DNA from: CAVSRC01 sp963743015
GTDB lineage: Bacteria > Pseudomonadota > Alphaproteobacteria > Rhizobiales > Kaistiaceae
Length of the DNA stretch: 64,000 nt
Assembly: GCA_963743015.1 (NCBI GenBank)
Contig: CAVUOD010000011.1
Location: 124,001-188,000 of the forward strand
Reading direction: 5' to 3'
The stretch's first letter is position 1, and every line of letters starts with the position of its first letter. Below, piece by piece: positions 8,647 through 17,647 of this stretch. The position numbers and the translations under genes were made by a program. The notes beneath the pieces were generated by a model. The model did no database searches. It was not told the DNA's origin and worked only from the letters and a program-made list of their open reading frames with translations.

Positions 8647-10239
8647 TCAGTGACCGCCGGCTTCGGCGGCAGCGTCCGGGCGCGGCTTGCGGGCAAGCGG
8701 GACGAGCAGCACCGTGGCGGCGAACAGCACGGCCAGAATCAGGAACACGTCGGAAAAGCCCATGATCAGCGCCTCGCGCCGCACCATGTTCTGCAGGGTC
8801 ATCAGCGCCTGCTGGCTGGCATCGGCACCGGGCACGGTGGAGAAGGCGTTGGTCAGCGTGGAAAGCGCCTCGGTGGCGGCGCTGCTTGCCCAGTTCACCG
8901 CCTCGTGCAGGCGCGCGATGTGAAGGTCGGTGCGCTTGTTGAGAACGGTGGTGAGGATGGCAAGGCCGAAGGCGCCGCCGAGATTGCGCGTCAGGTTGAA
9001 CAGGCCGGAGGCGTTCTTGACCCGCTCGTGGGGCAGCGTACCCAGCGCCAGAACGCTGGACGGCACCATGCAGAACATCATGGCAAAGCCGCGCAAGGCC
9101 TGGGAAACGAACAGCTCCCAATAGGCCCATTCCCGGGTCACCGGCACCAGCTGGAAACAGGAGAGCGCGAACAGCGCCAAGCCGAACGCAATCAGCAGGC
9201 GCGGATCGATCTTGGGCGCGAGGCTGCCGACGATCGGCGCCGCCAGCATCATGAAGACGCCGGCCACATAGACCGTATTGCCGATCTCCAGCGCATCGTA
9301 GCCGCGTACGCGGGCAAGAAAGATCGGCAGAAGGAAGGTCAGCCCGTAGAGCCCGACGCCGAGGACGAAAGAGAACAGCGAGCCGGTCCAGAAATTGCGG
9401 TCGGCGAAGGCGCGCATGTCGACGATCGGCTCTTTTGCGGTGAAGGCGCGCCAGAAGAAGGCGACAGCCGAGACGACGGTGACGATGGCAAAATTGGTGA
9501 TGGTCTGGTCGTTGAACCAGTCCTTGCCGGCGCCTTCCTCAAGCACGTATTCGAGGCTGCCGAGGAAGACGGCAAGGGTGACGAGGCCGGTCCAGTCGAC
9601 GCGCCTGAGCAGCGACAGGTCAGGCTCATCGAAATCAACGAGGAAGAGGACGGCGATCGTCACGGCAATGCCGGGGCCGACATTGACCAGGAACAGCCAG
9701 TGCCAGGAGAAGGTGCTGGTGAGATAGCCGCCGACGGTGGGGCCGATGGTCGGCGCCAGGGTGGCGATCAGGCCGACGATGGCGGCGATCATCGCCTGGC
9801 GGCTCTTGGGGAAGGCGGTGAAGGCGGCGGAGAAGACCACCGGGATCATGGCGCCACCAATGAAGCCCTGCGCGGCGCGCCAGACGATCATCTCGCCGAT
9901 GGAGGTGGAGCTGGCGCACAATACGCTGAAGATCGTGAAGCCGGCCGCGCAGATGGCGAAGAGATAGCGCGTCGACAGCGCCCGGCCGAGGAAGCCGGTG
10001 AGCGGAATCATGACGATCTCGGCGACCAGATAAGCGGTCTGGACCCAGGAGATCTCCGAAGAACTGGCGGACAGGCCGGCCTGAATCTCGTTCAGCGACG
10101 AGGCGACGATCTGGATGTCGAGGATCGCCATGAACATGCCCGCCGAAAGCGCCACGAAGGCGGCGATCAGCCTGGGCGTGACGACCGGTTCGGCCGACGG
10201 CGGAAGCGGGACGCCGTCAAGGGCGATATCGCTGGCCAT
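8647..10239 (-). CDS. DHA2-family (EmrB/QacA) multidrug efflux MFS transporter
   Basis: A 530-residue, 14-helix drug:proton antiporter. DHA2 marks include AGMFMAILDIQIVASSLNEIQAGL in helix 1, GRALSTRYLF after helix 2 and motif C GLIATLAPTIGPTVGGYL in helix 5. It lies 23 bases after the HlyD-type adaptor and should form with it a tripartite EmrAB pump using an outer-membrane channel encoded elsewhere. The operon is controlled by the divergent TetR protein. Confidence 0.92.
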   Translation of the reverse strand: MASDIALDGVPLPPSAEPVVTPRLIAAFVALSAGMFMAILDIQIVASSLNEIQAGLSASSSEISWVQTAYLVAEIVMIPLTGFLGRALSTRYLFAICAAGFTIFSVLCASSTSIGEMIVWRAAQGFIGGAMIPVVFSAAFTAFPKSRQAMIAAIVGLIATLAPTIGPTVGGYLTSTFSWHWLFLVNVGPGIAVTIAVLFLVDFDEPDLSLLRRVDWTGLVTLAVFLGSLEYVLEEGAGKDWFNDQTITNFAIVTVVSAVAFFWRAFTAKEPIVDMRAFADRNFWTGSLFSFVLGVGLYGLTFLLPIFLARVRGYDALEIGNTVYVAGVFMMLAAPIVGSLAPKIDPRLLIAFGLALFALSCFQLVPVTREWAYWELFVSQALRGFAMMFCMVPSSVLALGTLPHERVKNASGLFNLTRNLGGAFGLAILTTVLNKRTDLHIARLHEAVNWASSAATEALSTLTNAFSTVPGADASQQALMTLQNMVRREALIMGFSDVFLILAVLFAATVLLVPLARKPRPDAAAEAGGH

Positions 10240-10262
10240 GACCTCGAACCCTCGCCCGGCGC

Positions 10263-11483
10263 CTAATGGGCGGCGACCCTGGTGCCGCCGGTGCGGGTGT
10301 CGACGGAGGCGACCACGGACATGCCGGGCCGGATCAGCCCCTTGTCGGCGATGTCGGCGGGCAGGCGGATGCGAACGGCGACGCGCTGAACGATCTTGGT
10401 GAAGTTGCCGGTGGCATTGTCGGGCGGCAACAGGCTGAACTGCGAACCGGAGGCCGGGGCGATGCTGGCCACCGTCCCCTCGATGGAGAGGCCGGGATAG
10501 GCATCGACGGTGACCGTCACGCGCTGGCCGGGCTTGAGGTCGGCAAGCTGCGTCTCCTTGAAGTTGGCGTCGACATAGACGGCATCAAGCGGCACCAGAG
10601 CGAGCAGCCGCTGGCCGGGCTGAATGTACTCGCCGGGCTGGGCGGCGCCATTGCCGACGACCCCGTCGAACGGCGCGCGGATGACCGTGTGATCGAGATT
10701 GAGCTTGGCCTGGTCGCGGGCAATCCGGTACTGGTCGAGGGTGCGCTCGGCCTCGGTCTTCTGGGCAGCCAGAACGCCGACATTGGCGCGCGCCGCGGCA
10801 AGCGCGGCATCGGCGGCGGCGACGGCCTGCTCGGCCTGATCGCGGGCGGTGCGGAGAGAATCGACCGACGCGGTGGTGGCGAAGCCGTTGCCGGCCAGCG
10901 TGTTCACCCGATTGAACTGGGTCACGGCGTTATCGGCGACGGCCTTCGCCGAAGCGAGCTGGGCTTCCGCCGATTTGACCGCCGCCTGGCCGGAGACGAT
11001 CTGCCGGCCGATGCGGGTGACGGTTGCCTCGCCGGTGGCGATCTGCGCCTCGGCCCGGTCGAGGGCGTTGCGGTAGTCGGCATCGTCGAGGACGACCAGC
11101 GGATCGCCGGCCTTTACGTGGGTGTTGTCCGGCGCCGGAACCGACTTGACGTAGCCGGTGATCTTGGAGGTCACCGTGGAGGTGTCGGCCTCGACATAGG
11201 CGTCGTCGGTGGAAACGAAGAAGCGGCCGGTGGTCCACCAGTCATAGGCGAAATAGCCGGCGCCGATGACGAGCACGATTCCGGCAGCGGCGAGCAGCAG
11301 GGTGCGGATGCCGCCTTTCCTGGCCGGCAGCGGCGCGGCCGGCGGCAATTCGCCGGGGGCCAGGGTCGGTCCGGCCGGAGCGGTCGAGGTGTCGGCGGCA
11401 GGCGCGCGCCGGGCCGTTGGCGGCGCGATGTCGAGGGCCAGAGCCTGCCCGCCGCCGCCTGCCTCATCAATGAACTTGGCCAT
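10263..11483 (-). CDS. HlyD/EmrA-family membrane fusion protein
   Basis: A 406-residue periplasmic adaptor. A short cytoplasmic start is followed by one membrane anchor (GIRTLLLAAAGIVLVIGAGYFAYDWW, about residues 57-82). Next come the lipoyl half (FVSTDDAYVEADTSTVTSKITGYV), a long alanine-rich coiled-coil hairpin with glutamines, the second lipoyl half (IRAPFDGVVGNGAAQPGEYIQPGQ) and a beta barrel. It is the first gene of the efflux operon, and its promoter faces the TetR gene. Confidence 0.92.
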   Translation of the reverse strand: MAKFIDEAGGGGQALALDIAPPTARRAPAADTSTAPAGPTLAPGELPPAAPLPARKGGIRTLLLAAAGIVLVIGAGYFAYDWWTTGRFFVSTDDAYVEADTSTVTSKITGYVKSVPAPDNTHVKAGDPLVVLDDADYRNALDRAEAQIATGEATVTRIGRQIVSGQAAVKSAEAQLASAKAVADNAVTQFNRVNTLAGNGFATTASVDSLRTARDQAEQAVAAADAALAAARANVGVLAAQKTEAERTLDQYRIARDQAKLNLDHTVIRAPFDGVVGNGAAQPGEYIQPGQRLLALVPLDAVYVDANFKETQLADLKPGQRVTVTVDAYPGLSIEGTVASIAPASGSQFSLLPPDNATGNFTKIVQRVAVRIRLPADIADKGLIRPGMSVVASVDTRTGGTRVAAH

Positions 11484-11551
11484 CGTTCAATCCTGACTGA
11501 AGCCCAATCCAGAGCTCTTTCAAAGGGTTGCGCCTGTTCGGCGCCGAATTT

Positions 11552-11571
11552 TGACCGAACCGTTCGGTTCG
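11552..11571. promoter_or_regulatory. TetR operator 1 in the efflux divergent promoter
   Basis: TGACCGAACCGTTCGGTTCG, with a CCGAACCGTTCGG palindromic core. It sits between the HlyD gene and the -10 of its promoter, and is matched 19 of 20 by the inverted copy at 11613-11632. Confidence 0.75.
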
Positions 11572-11578
11572 ATTTCAG

Positions 11579-11607
11579 TTGACATACGCCTCTCGAATGC
11601 CTATTTC
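11579..11607. promoter_or_regulatory. Face-to-face divergent promoters
   Basis: On the plus strand TTGACA (11579-11584) and TATTTC (11602-11607) are 17 bases apart and drive the TetR gene. On the minus strand, the same bases read TTGAAA and TATGTC, again 17 apart, and drive the efflux operon. The two promoters overlap almost fully and are bracketed by the two operators. Confidence 0.6.
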
Positions 11608-11612
11608 AAGAT

Positions 11613-11632
11613 CGAACTGAACGGTTCGGTCA
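11613..11632. promoter_or_regulatory. TetR operator 2 in the efflux divergent promoter
   Basis: Inverted copy of operator 1 with one mismatch. It lies just downstream of the TetR promoter, so a single repressor could shut both directions. Confidence 0.75.
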
Positions 11633-11706
11633 TTTTTTTGTGATTGCTCTGCGTGCGGCATGCCAAGCGCCGGGAGAGACGGGGCCGGACCACGGAGACA
11701 AGAGCC

Positions 11707-12369
11707 ATGACAAGCACTGAGCCGGCGGCAGAGACCAAAAGCGGCCGCAGCGCCGCCGGGCAGGACACGCGCAAACGCCGCCAGATCCTCGACGGCGCCT
11801 ATCGCATCTTCATGCAGCAGGGATTTGACGCCACCAGCATGGGCGACATCGCCCGCGAGGCCGGCGTCTCGAAGGGCACCCTCTACGTCTATTTCGACAG
11901 CAAGGAGCGGCTGTTCCAGGAACTGGTCCGCGAGGAAAAGGCGCGTCAGTTCCCGGCGATCTTCGCCATCAATCCGAACGAAACGGACGTGCGTGCCGTG
12001 CTGACGCGCATCGGCCGGCAGTTCGCCCGCTTCATCACGCAGAGCCATGTGGTGATGGCCATGCGAACCATCATCGCCATGGCCGAGCGCATGCCCGACA
12101 TCGCGATCGAATTCTTCGACAGCGGTCCGCGCCAGTGCGCCAACCAACTGGCGGATTATCTCCGGGCACAAATCGCCACCGGCTCGCTTGCCATGGCAGA
12201 TGTCGACCTTGCCGCGGCGCAGTTTCTCGAACTCACCCAGGCGACGCTTTCGCGCCCGCCGCTGTTCGGCATCCAGGAGCCGCTGAGCGATGAGCGCATC
12301 GACGCCGTGGTGGACTCCGCCGTCAACATGTTCCTGGCCGCCTACCAGCGGTCGGCAGCAACCCCCTGA
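11707..12369 (+). CDS. TetR-family repressor of the efflux operon
   Basis: A 220-residue regulator. After a basic leader (TRKRRQILDGAYRIFMQQGF) comes the helix-turn-helix ATSMGDIAREAGVSKGTLYVYFDSKERLF, a textbook TetR domain. The C-terminal half matches the TetR_C_7/AefR-like group (QFARFITQSHVVMAMRTIIAMAERMPDI). ATG 11707 with a GGAG 9 bases upstream is chosen over the 21-codon longer frame. Its divergent position and the two operators point to autoregulation and control of the EmrAB-like pump. Confidence 0.88.
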   Translation: MTSTEPAAETKSGRSAAGQDTRKRRQILDGAYRIFMQQGFDATSMGDIAREAGVSKGTLYVYFDSKERLFQELVREEKARQFPAIFAINPNETDVRAVLTRIGRQFARFITQSHVVMAMRTIIAMAERMPDIAIEFFDSGPRQCANQLADYLRAQIATGSLAMADVDLAAAQFLELTQATLSRPPLFGIQEPLSDERIDAVVDSAVNMFLAAYQRSAATP

Positions 12370-12391
12370 GCCGTCCCACGCCCGCATGGAA

Positions 12392-14107
12392 TTATCCCGT
12401 GCGACGCGGGATCAGCGGGGCCCCCAAATCTTCGTCGCCAAGCCCGGCCTGGTCCAGTGCCGAGAGAGAGATGCGCGGTGCCGTGTTGACGGTGGATGAT
12501 TCGCGCCAGCGATCGACCACCGCATGGATGAAGTCCTGGTCCAGCACACCACCTTCCTCAAGGCGGCCGAGCCGGCCGGACTGACTGCGCGGCAGTCGGT
12601 CGGCGGCAACGTCCTTGAAGGAGAAGCGGGTCGGCAGCGGCACGCCCTCGCCGAAGGCGATGGCTTCGCGCGTGCCCAGCGAAGGCAGGAAGGCGATCAG
12701 GCTGGCGGCGGCGTCGGGCACCGCCGAGCGGACGATCTCCTGGTCGCGGTCGTTGGCCATGCGCATGGCGAAGACCGTGGAACACTGGGAGAGGATCGTG
12801 GCGTCGAGATCGGTCGGGCGCTGGGTGATGGCGCCGAGGAAGACGCTGTATTTGCGGCCTTCCTTGGCAATGCGCGACAGCGCCTTGCGGGTCGGCCCGA
12901 AACCGAGCTTGCGATCGGCGGGGGCATAGCGGTGCGCCTCCTCGCAGCACACCAGCAGCGGCGCCGAGCCTTCGCTCCACACGCCGAACTCGAAGCCCAT
13001 GCGGGTGACCACCGAGACCACCGAATCGACCACCTCGGCCGGCAGGCCGGCGAGCTGCAGCACGGTGATCGGCTGGCCGTTGATCGGCAGGCGGAAGAGA
13101 TCCGCCAGCACCTGCACCATCATGTCCTCGACGAAGAGGTTGTTGAACATGAAGGCGTAGCGGGAGTCGTTGCCGAGCGTCTCGATGCGCGAGATCAAGC
13201 GATGGTACTTGGTCCATGCCGAACGGTTCTCGAGCTTGCCCATGGCGTCCTTGATGAGATCGACCAGCTCGGAAATGCGGTAGGGCACCGGCGTATCGGC
13301 AGTGAAGCCGGCGCCCGAGGCCTTGCGCAGCTGAACGCGCTCGCCGCGGGCATTGGCGGCATAGCGCGCCTTGGCGACGGGGATCAGTTCGGCGAGGATT
13401 TCGGTTTCCTCCTCGACGCCCGGTCGGCCGCGGAAGAAGACATCGACGATTTCCTCGAAATTGAACAGCCAGAAGGGAAGCTGAAGATGCTTGGGGTCGA
13501 CGACATGGGCCATGTCGCCGAAGCAGTTGCCGTATTCGTTGTGCGGATCGACCAGGAAGATCCGGAGATTGGCCTTCTTCTTGAGGATCTCCTGGAGAAT
13601 GAGGGCAACCGCAGTCGACTTGCCGACGCCGGTGGTGCCGAGCACGGCAAAGTGCTTGCGCAGGAGCTCGTCGAAATTGATCAGGGCGGGGACCGAGCTG
13701 TCGAGGCGCAGGCGGCCGACTTCGATGGTGTTGCCGCTGTCGATGCGATGGATGACGGCAATGTCGGCGGTCTGCAGGCGCCTGATGGTGTTGCCGATGG
13801 TCGGATAGCTCGATACGCCGCGCTGGAAGCTGGCCGCGTCGGTGCCGTAGCGCTTGATCTCACCCATGAAATCAACCGCGGCAACCAGGTGGCCGCCCTC
13901 GCTGTCGCCGGGATCCGGCATGGAGACGGTCATCGACACGACAACGGCGACGACCAGAGAGTGGTCGACGCGGATGCCGACAAGGCGGCCGATGGTCAGG
14001 CCGTTTTCCTCGCCGACGGTGGCCGCGATCGACTTGAACAGCCGGGCGTCCGCTCCCGAGCCGTTTACCGTGATGATGCGGCCGAGGTCACGCGCGTGCT
14101 CGTTCAT
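12392..14107 (-). CDS. HerA-like hexameric ATPase (DUF87)
   Basis: A 571-residue protein. An N-terminal HAS-type barrel (residues 1-140) is followed by a FtsK/HerA motor domain with Walker A GTTGVGKST (about 157-165), Walker B LLVCCEEAHRYAP and the HerA arginine region TVFAMRMANDRDQEIVRSAVPDA. Archaeal HerA works with the nuclease NurA in end resection; no NurA gene is near, as is common for bacterial solitary HerA. ATG 14107 with AGGAG is used, since the longer frame adds no conserved residues. It diverges from the pfkB gene. Confidence 0.85.
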   Translation of the reverse strand: MNEHARDLGRIITVNGSGADARLFKSIAATVGEENGLTIGRLVGIRVDHSLVVAVVVSMTVSMPDPGDSEGGHLVAAVDFMGEIKRYGTDAASFQRGVSSYPTIGNTIRRLQTADIAVIHRIDSGNTIEVGRLRLDSSVPALINFDELLRKHFAVLGTTGVGKSTAVALILQEILKKKANLRIFLVDPHNEYGNCFGDMAHVVDPKHLQLPFWLFNFEEIVDVFFRGRPGVEEETEILAELIPVAKARYAANARGERVQLRKASGAGFTADTPVPYRISELVDLIKDAMGKLENRSAWTKYHRLISRIETLGNDSRYAFMFNNLFVEDMMVQVLADLFRLPINGQPITVLQLAGLPAEVVDSVVSVVTRMGFEFGVWSEGSAPLLVCCEEAHRYAPADRKLGFGPTRKALSRIAKEGRKYSVFLGAITQRPTDLDATILSQCSTVFAMRMANDRDQEIVRSAVPDAAASLIAFLPSLGTREAIAFGEGVPLPTRFSFKDVAADRLPRSQSGRLGRLEEGGVLDQDFIHAVVDRWRESSTVNTAPRISLSALDQAGLGDEDLGAPLIPRRTG

Positions 14108-14270
14108 GTATCGCTCCTGCCGAGACCGGCTGAATCCGGCCGATCCGGCGGGGAGGATGCGCCACAAAGGTAAATGCGAGGTCATTGCGATAGCGCAACG
14201 GCTCGCCAGGCGGGCTATGACAGTGTAATGGCTGCGAACATGGTTAAATGACGGAATTGCGGAGTGCTTG

Positions 14271-15224
14271 ATGAGAATCGTCACGATGTCGCTCAACCCG
14301 ACCATCGACGTGGCGAGCGAGGCGGACCTCGTCCGCCCGGTCCACAAGGTGCGAACCTCCAACGAAACCTACGATCCGGGCGGCGGCGGGGTGAATGTGG
14401 CACGGGTGATCACCGAGCTCGGCGGTGAGGCCGAGGTCATCTGCCCGGCCGGCGGCTTTTCCGGTGCGTTTCTCGACAAGTTGCTGGGCGATGCCGGCAT
14501 CCACCGCACGATCGTTCCGATCAAGGGCAACACGCGCATCAGCTTCACCGTCTACGAGCGCAAGACCGGCTCCGAATACCGCTTCACCCCGAATGGCCCG
14601 AAGCTCTCGCCCGACGAGATGGAGGCCTGCCTCGATGCGGTGCGCCGGGCCAAGTTCGACTATTTCATCGCCAGCGGCAGCGTGCCGCTGGGAGCGCCGA
14701 CCAACGTGCTGGCGCAGGTCGCCGAGATCGTGCGCGAGAAGGGCGGCAAGTTCATCCTCGATTCCTCCGGCGCCGGCCTCAGCGTCACGCTCGAGCGGGT
14801 GCCGGTCTACATGGTCAAGCCGAGCATCAACGAACTGGAAGCGCTCAAGGGCCGCCGCCTCGACGACGAGGCGGCGCGCGACGCGGCCGTCGATCTGGTG
14901 CAGCGCGGCCGCGCCGAGATCGTGGCGGTAACGCTCGGCGCCTCGGGCGCGATGGTGGCGACGCGCGACGGCGTGCTGCGCATGCGCTCGCCGCGCGTCC
15001 AGTCGCATTCGGCGGTCGGCGCCGGCGACAGCTTCGTCGGTGCCATGGCGCTGGCCCTGTCGGAACAGCGCAGCGTCGAGGATGCGCTCACCTTCGCCAT
15101 CGCTGCCGGTGCGGCTAGTGTGCTCACCGCCGGCACCAAGCTGTGCAAGACGGCGGACGTCCAGCGCATCTATGACGAGATTCGCAGCGGCGCGCTGGGT
15201 TGCTTCCCCGAAAAGATCGCCTGA
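14271..15224 (+). CDS. pfkB: PfkB-family sugar kinase, 6-phosphofructokinase/1-phosphofructokinase type
   Basis: A 317-residue ribokinase-fold kinase of the phosphofructokinase B group. It starts MRIVTMSLNPTIDVASEAD, has the GGGGVNVARVITELGG sugar-binding motif, and ends with the VGAGDSFVGAMALAL anion-hole motif carrying the catalytic aspartate. ATG 14271 with GGAG upstream is used rather than the adjacent TTG. Substrates of this group are fructose-6-P, tagatose-6-P or fructose-1-P; sequence favours fructose-6-P but does not settle it. Confidence 0.85.
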   Translation: MRIVTMSLNPTIDVASEADLVRPVHKVRTSNETYDPGGGGVNVARVITELGGEAEVICPAGGFSGAFLDKLLGDAGIHRTIVPIKGNTRISFTVYERKTGSEYRFTPNGPKLSPDEMEACLDAVRRAKFDYFIASGSVPLGAPTNVLAQVAEIVREKGGKFILDSSGAGLSVTLERVPVYMVKPSINELEALKGRRLDDEAARDAAVDLVQRGRAEIVAVTLGASGAMVATRDGVLRMRSPRVQSHSAVGAGDSFVGAMALALSEQRSVEDALTFAIAAGAASVLTAGTKLCKTADVQRIYDEIRSGALGCFPEKIA

Positions 15225-15347
15225 GCGGTCCGCAGCACCGGCCGCTTCGCTCGGTCTGCCCTCTACCATAGTCCCCGGTCCTCGCTACACTTGCGGGGCG
15301 CAAGCGTGCGATTCCGTGCGCGCTGGCCAACCTCCAGGTGAAGCGCC

Positions 15348-16787
15348 ATGGCAAACCGGCAGATCCTCATCGACGGCGACTGGGTGGCAGCGGCAGACGG
15401 CGACACGCTTGCCGTCTTCGGCCCCTCCGACGGCAGCGAAATCGCGCGCATCGCGCGGGGAACGAGCGAAGACATCGACCGGGCGGTGAAGGCAGCGCGC
15501 GGCGCCTTTGCGGGCGCATGGGGCGCCACTGCGGCGGTCGATCGCGGGCGGCTGCTGGCAAAGCTTTCCCGTCTCATCAGCGATCATTTCGACGAACTCG
15601 CGGCGATCGAGGCCGAGGACACCGGCAAGCCGATGAAGCAGGCGAAGAACGACATCGCCGCCTGTGCCCGCTATTTCGAGTTCTATGGCGGCGCCGCCGA
15701 CAAGATCCACGGCGACACCATCCCCTTCCTCGCCGGCTATCAGGTGATGATCCTGCGCGAGCCGCGCGGGGTGACCGGCCACATCATCCCGTGGAACTAC
15801 CCGGCGCAGATGTTCGGACGCACGATCGGCGGGACGCTGGCCGCCGGCAACGCAGCGGTGATGAAGCCGGCCGAAGACGCCTGCCTGTCGGTGCTGCGGC
15901 TGGCCGAACTGGCACTCGAAGCCGGCATCCCGCCGGGCGTCATCAACATCGTCACCGGGCTTGGCGAGGAAGCCGGTGCGGCGCTCTCAAGCCATCCCGA
16001 CATCGACTTCATCTCGTTCACCGGCTCGCCGGAAGCCGGCACGCTGGTGAGCCAGGCGGCGGCCGTGCATCACGTGCCGTGCACGCTGGAACTCGGCGGC
16101 AAGTCGCCGCAGATCGTCTTCGCCGATGCCGACCAGGCACGTGCGGCCGAGGTCATCACCAACGCCATCGTGCAGAATGCCGGCCAGACCTGCTCGGCCG
16201 GCAGCCGCGTGCTGGTGCAGCGATCGATCTACGAGCCGTTCATGGCGCTGCTCGCCGAACGCTTCGCCAGGCTCACGGTCGGCCCGCACGACCTCGACCT
16301 CGATTGCGGGCCGCTGATCACCGCCAAGCAGAAGGCGCGGGTGGCAGACTTTCTCGACCGCGCGGCAGCCGACCATATCGCGGCGGTCGCCACCGGCACG
16401 ATCGACAGCCGCGCGCCGGCGACCGGCTATTACGTGCCGCCGACCCTCTACACAGACGTGCCGATGGAGAACCCGCTGGCCCAGCAGGAGGTGTTCGGGC
16501 CGGTGCTGGCGGCGATCCCCTTCGATGACGAAGCCGACGCCATCCGCATCGCCAACGGCACCGAATACGGCCTGGTCTCCGGCATCTGGACCGAGAACGG
16601 GGCGCGGCAGATGCGCGTCGCCAAGGGCGTGCGCACCGGCCAGGTGTTCGTCAACGGCTACGGCGCCGGCGGCGGCATCGAGCTGCCCTTCGGCGGCTTC
16701 CGGCGCTCCGGCCACGGCCGCGAGAAGGGCATGGAGGCGCTGCACGAATTCACCGTGGCGAAAACCGTGGTGTTCAACCACGGGTGA
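15348..16787 (+). CDS. NAD(P)-dependent aldehyde dehydrogenase
   Basis: A 479-residue member of the ALDH superfamily, normal length. The catalytic cysteine is C282 in NAGQTCSAG and the general base is E248 in LELGGKSP. IPWNYP and the GSPEAG nucleotide-binding turn are also present. The substrate is unknown. It follows the PfkB gene by 123 bases on the same strand and converges with the VOC gene. It could serve the semialdehyde of the hydroxyproline route, but distance argues against assuming so. Confidence 0.88.
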   Translation: MANRQILIDGDWVAAADGDTLAVFGPSDGSEIARIARGTSEDIDRAVKAARGAFAGAWGATAAVDRGRLLAKLSRLISDHFDELAAIEAEDTGKPMKQAKNDIAACARYFEFYGGAADKIHGDTIPFLAGYQVMILREPRGVTGHIIPWNYPAQMFGRTIGGTLAAGNAAVMKPAEDACLSVLRLAELALEAGIPPGVINIVTGLGEEAGAALSSHPDIDFISFTGSPEAGTLVSQAAAVHHVPCTLELGGKSPQIVFADADQARAAEVITNAIVQNAGQTCSAGSRVLVQRSIYEPFMALLAERFARLTVGPHDLDLDCGPLITAKQKARVADFLDRAAADHIAAVATGTIDSRAPATGYYVPPTLYTDVPMENPLAQQEVFGPVLAAIPFDDEADAIRIANGTEYGLVSGIWTENGARQMRVAKGVRTGQVFVNGYGAGGGIELPFGGFRRSGHGREKGMEALHEFTVAKTVVFNHG

Positions 16788-16799
16788 GGCGGCAAGGCG

Positions 16800-17168
16800 T
16801 CAGGCGCCCTTTGGCTCCAGGCACTCGATGCGGTTGCCGAAGGGATCGGCGACGTAGAAGCGGTCGTAACCCGGCAGCGGCTCGTCATCGACGGTCGGAT
16901 AGCCGGCCGCCTCGCAGCGTGCCCTCAATTCCGCAAGGTTTTTCACCCGGAAGGCCGGATGCGCCTTGTGGGCCGGGCGAAAGCCCGCCTCGACGCCGAG
17001 ATGGACCCGAACGTCGCTGCTGGCGAACCAGACGCCACCACGCTTCCTGAGGTTCTTCGGCTTCGGCTGCTCGGCGAGGCCGAGGACGCCGGCATAGAAG
17101 CCGCGCGCCTGCTCCTCCCCGCCCGCCGGCATGGCAAGCTGAACGTGATCGAGCGCGACGATCCCCAC
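16800..17168 (-). CDS. VOC family protein (glyoxalase/dioxygenase fold)
   Basis: A 122-residue protein with two beta-alpha-beta-beta-beta units. It has HVQLAMPAGGEEQARGFYAGVLGL at the N-terminus, the metal-ligand histidine there and the glutamate of NRIECLEPKG at the C-terminus. Substrate unknown. Confidence 0.82.
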   Translation of the reverse strand: MGIVALDHVQLAMPAGGEEQARGFYAGVLGLAEQPKPKNLRKRGGVWFASSDVRVHLGVEAGFRPAHKAHPAFRVKNLAELRARCEAAGYPTVDDEPLPGYDRFYVADPFGNRIECLEPKGA

Positions 17169-17647
17169 GGGCGGTCCTCCCCAGATTGTGCACGCTTTCT
17201 AGGTCCGCCGCCGTGCGGCGGCAAGCCGGCGGCCTTCGAAAGACCGCCGGGCATGTCAATTCACTGACCTGTAGTTCATCGGAGAGACAAGCCGGTAGGA
17301 GGATGAGCGCCAGCGCCGATGGATTGCGTGTCTGAAATCAGGGAGCGCTTCCTTGTCCGACGACCTCATTTCCGCAGCCGAACGCGCCGGAGCCCGGTTC
17401 GCTTTCGGCGTCGCGTCTGACGGCTCGGACATTCCAAATCTCCCGGTGTCATACGCAATGCCGGCGCCGATAACCGTGTTTCCTGCAAGCCCCGATGAAA
17501 AGCAGCGCGATCGCTGAAGATCGCCGCGAAATTCGGCTAGGTTGCTTTTCGAGCCGAATGCGGCGTGGCTGCCGCTCATGCCCCCGGAGACAACCGGTCC
17601 ATGCCCCTCGACCGTGCAACCATCGTAACGCTGACGGACGGAAGCCG
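17169..17647. other. 479-base intergenic region
   Basis: It lies between the divergent VOC and DAO genes. Open frames inside it have no codon bias or family similarity. No clear promoter or repeat was recognised, apart from a GGAAG site just before the DAO start. Confidence 0.35.

Noticed and set aside
8650..10266. Long plus-strand frame of 538 codons
   Set aside because: It is the antisense shadow of the MFS gene, very rich in Gly, Glu and Arg, with no ribosome site.
15225..15347. Riboswitch or terminator between pfkB and the aldehyde dehydrogenase gene
   Set aside because: Only weak, short inverted repeats were found and no T-run.
17256..17579. 107-codon minus-strand frame in the 17.2-17.6 kb gap
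   Set aside because: No ribosome site, no hydrophobic or domain pattern, and poor codon use.
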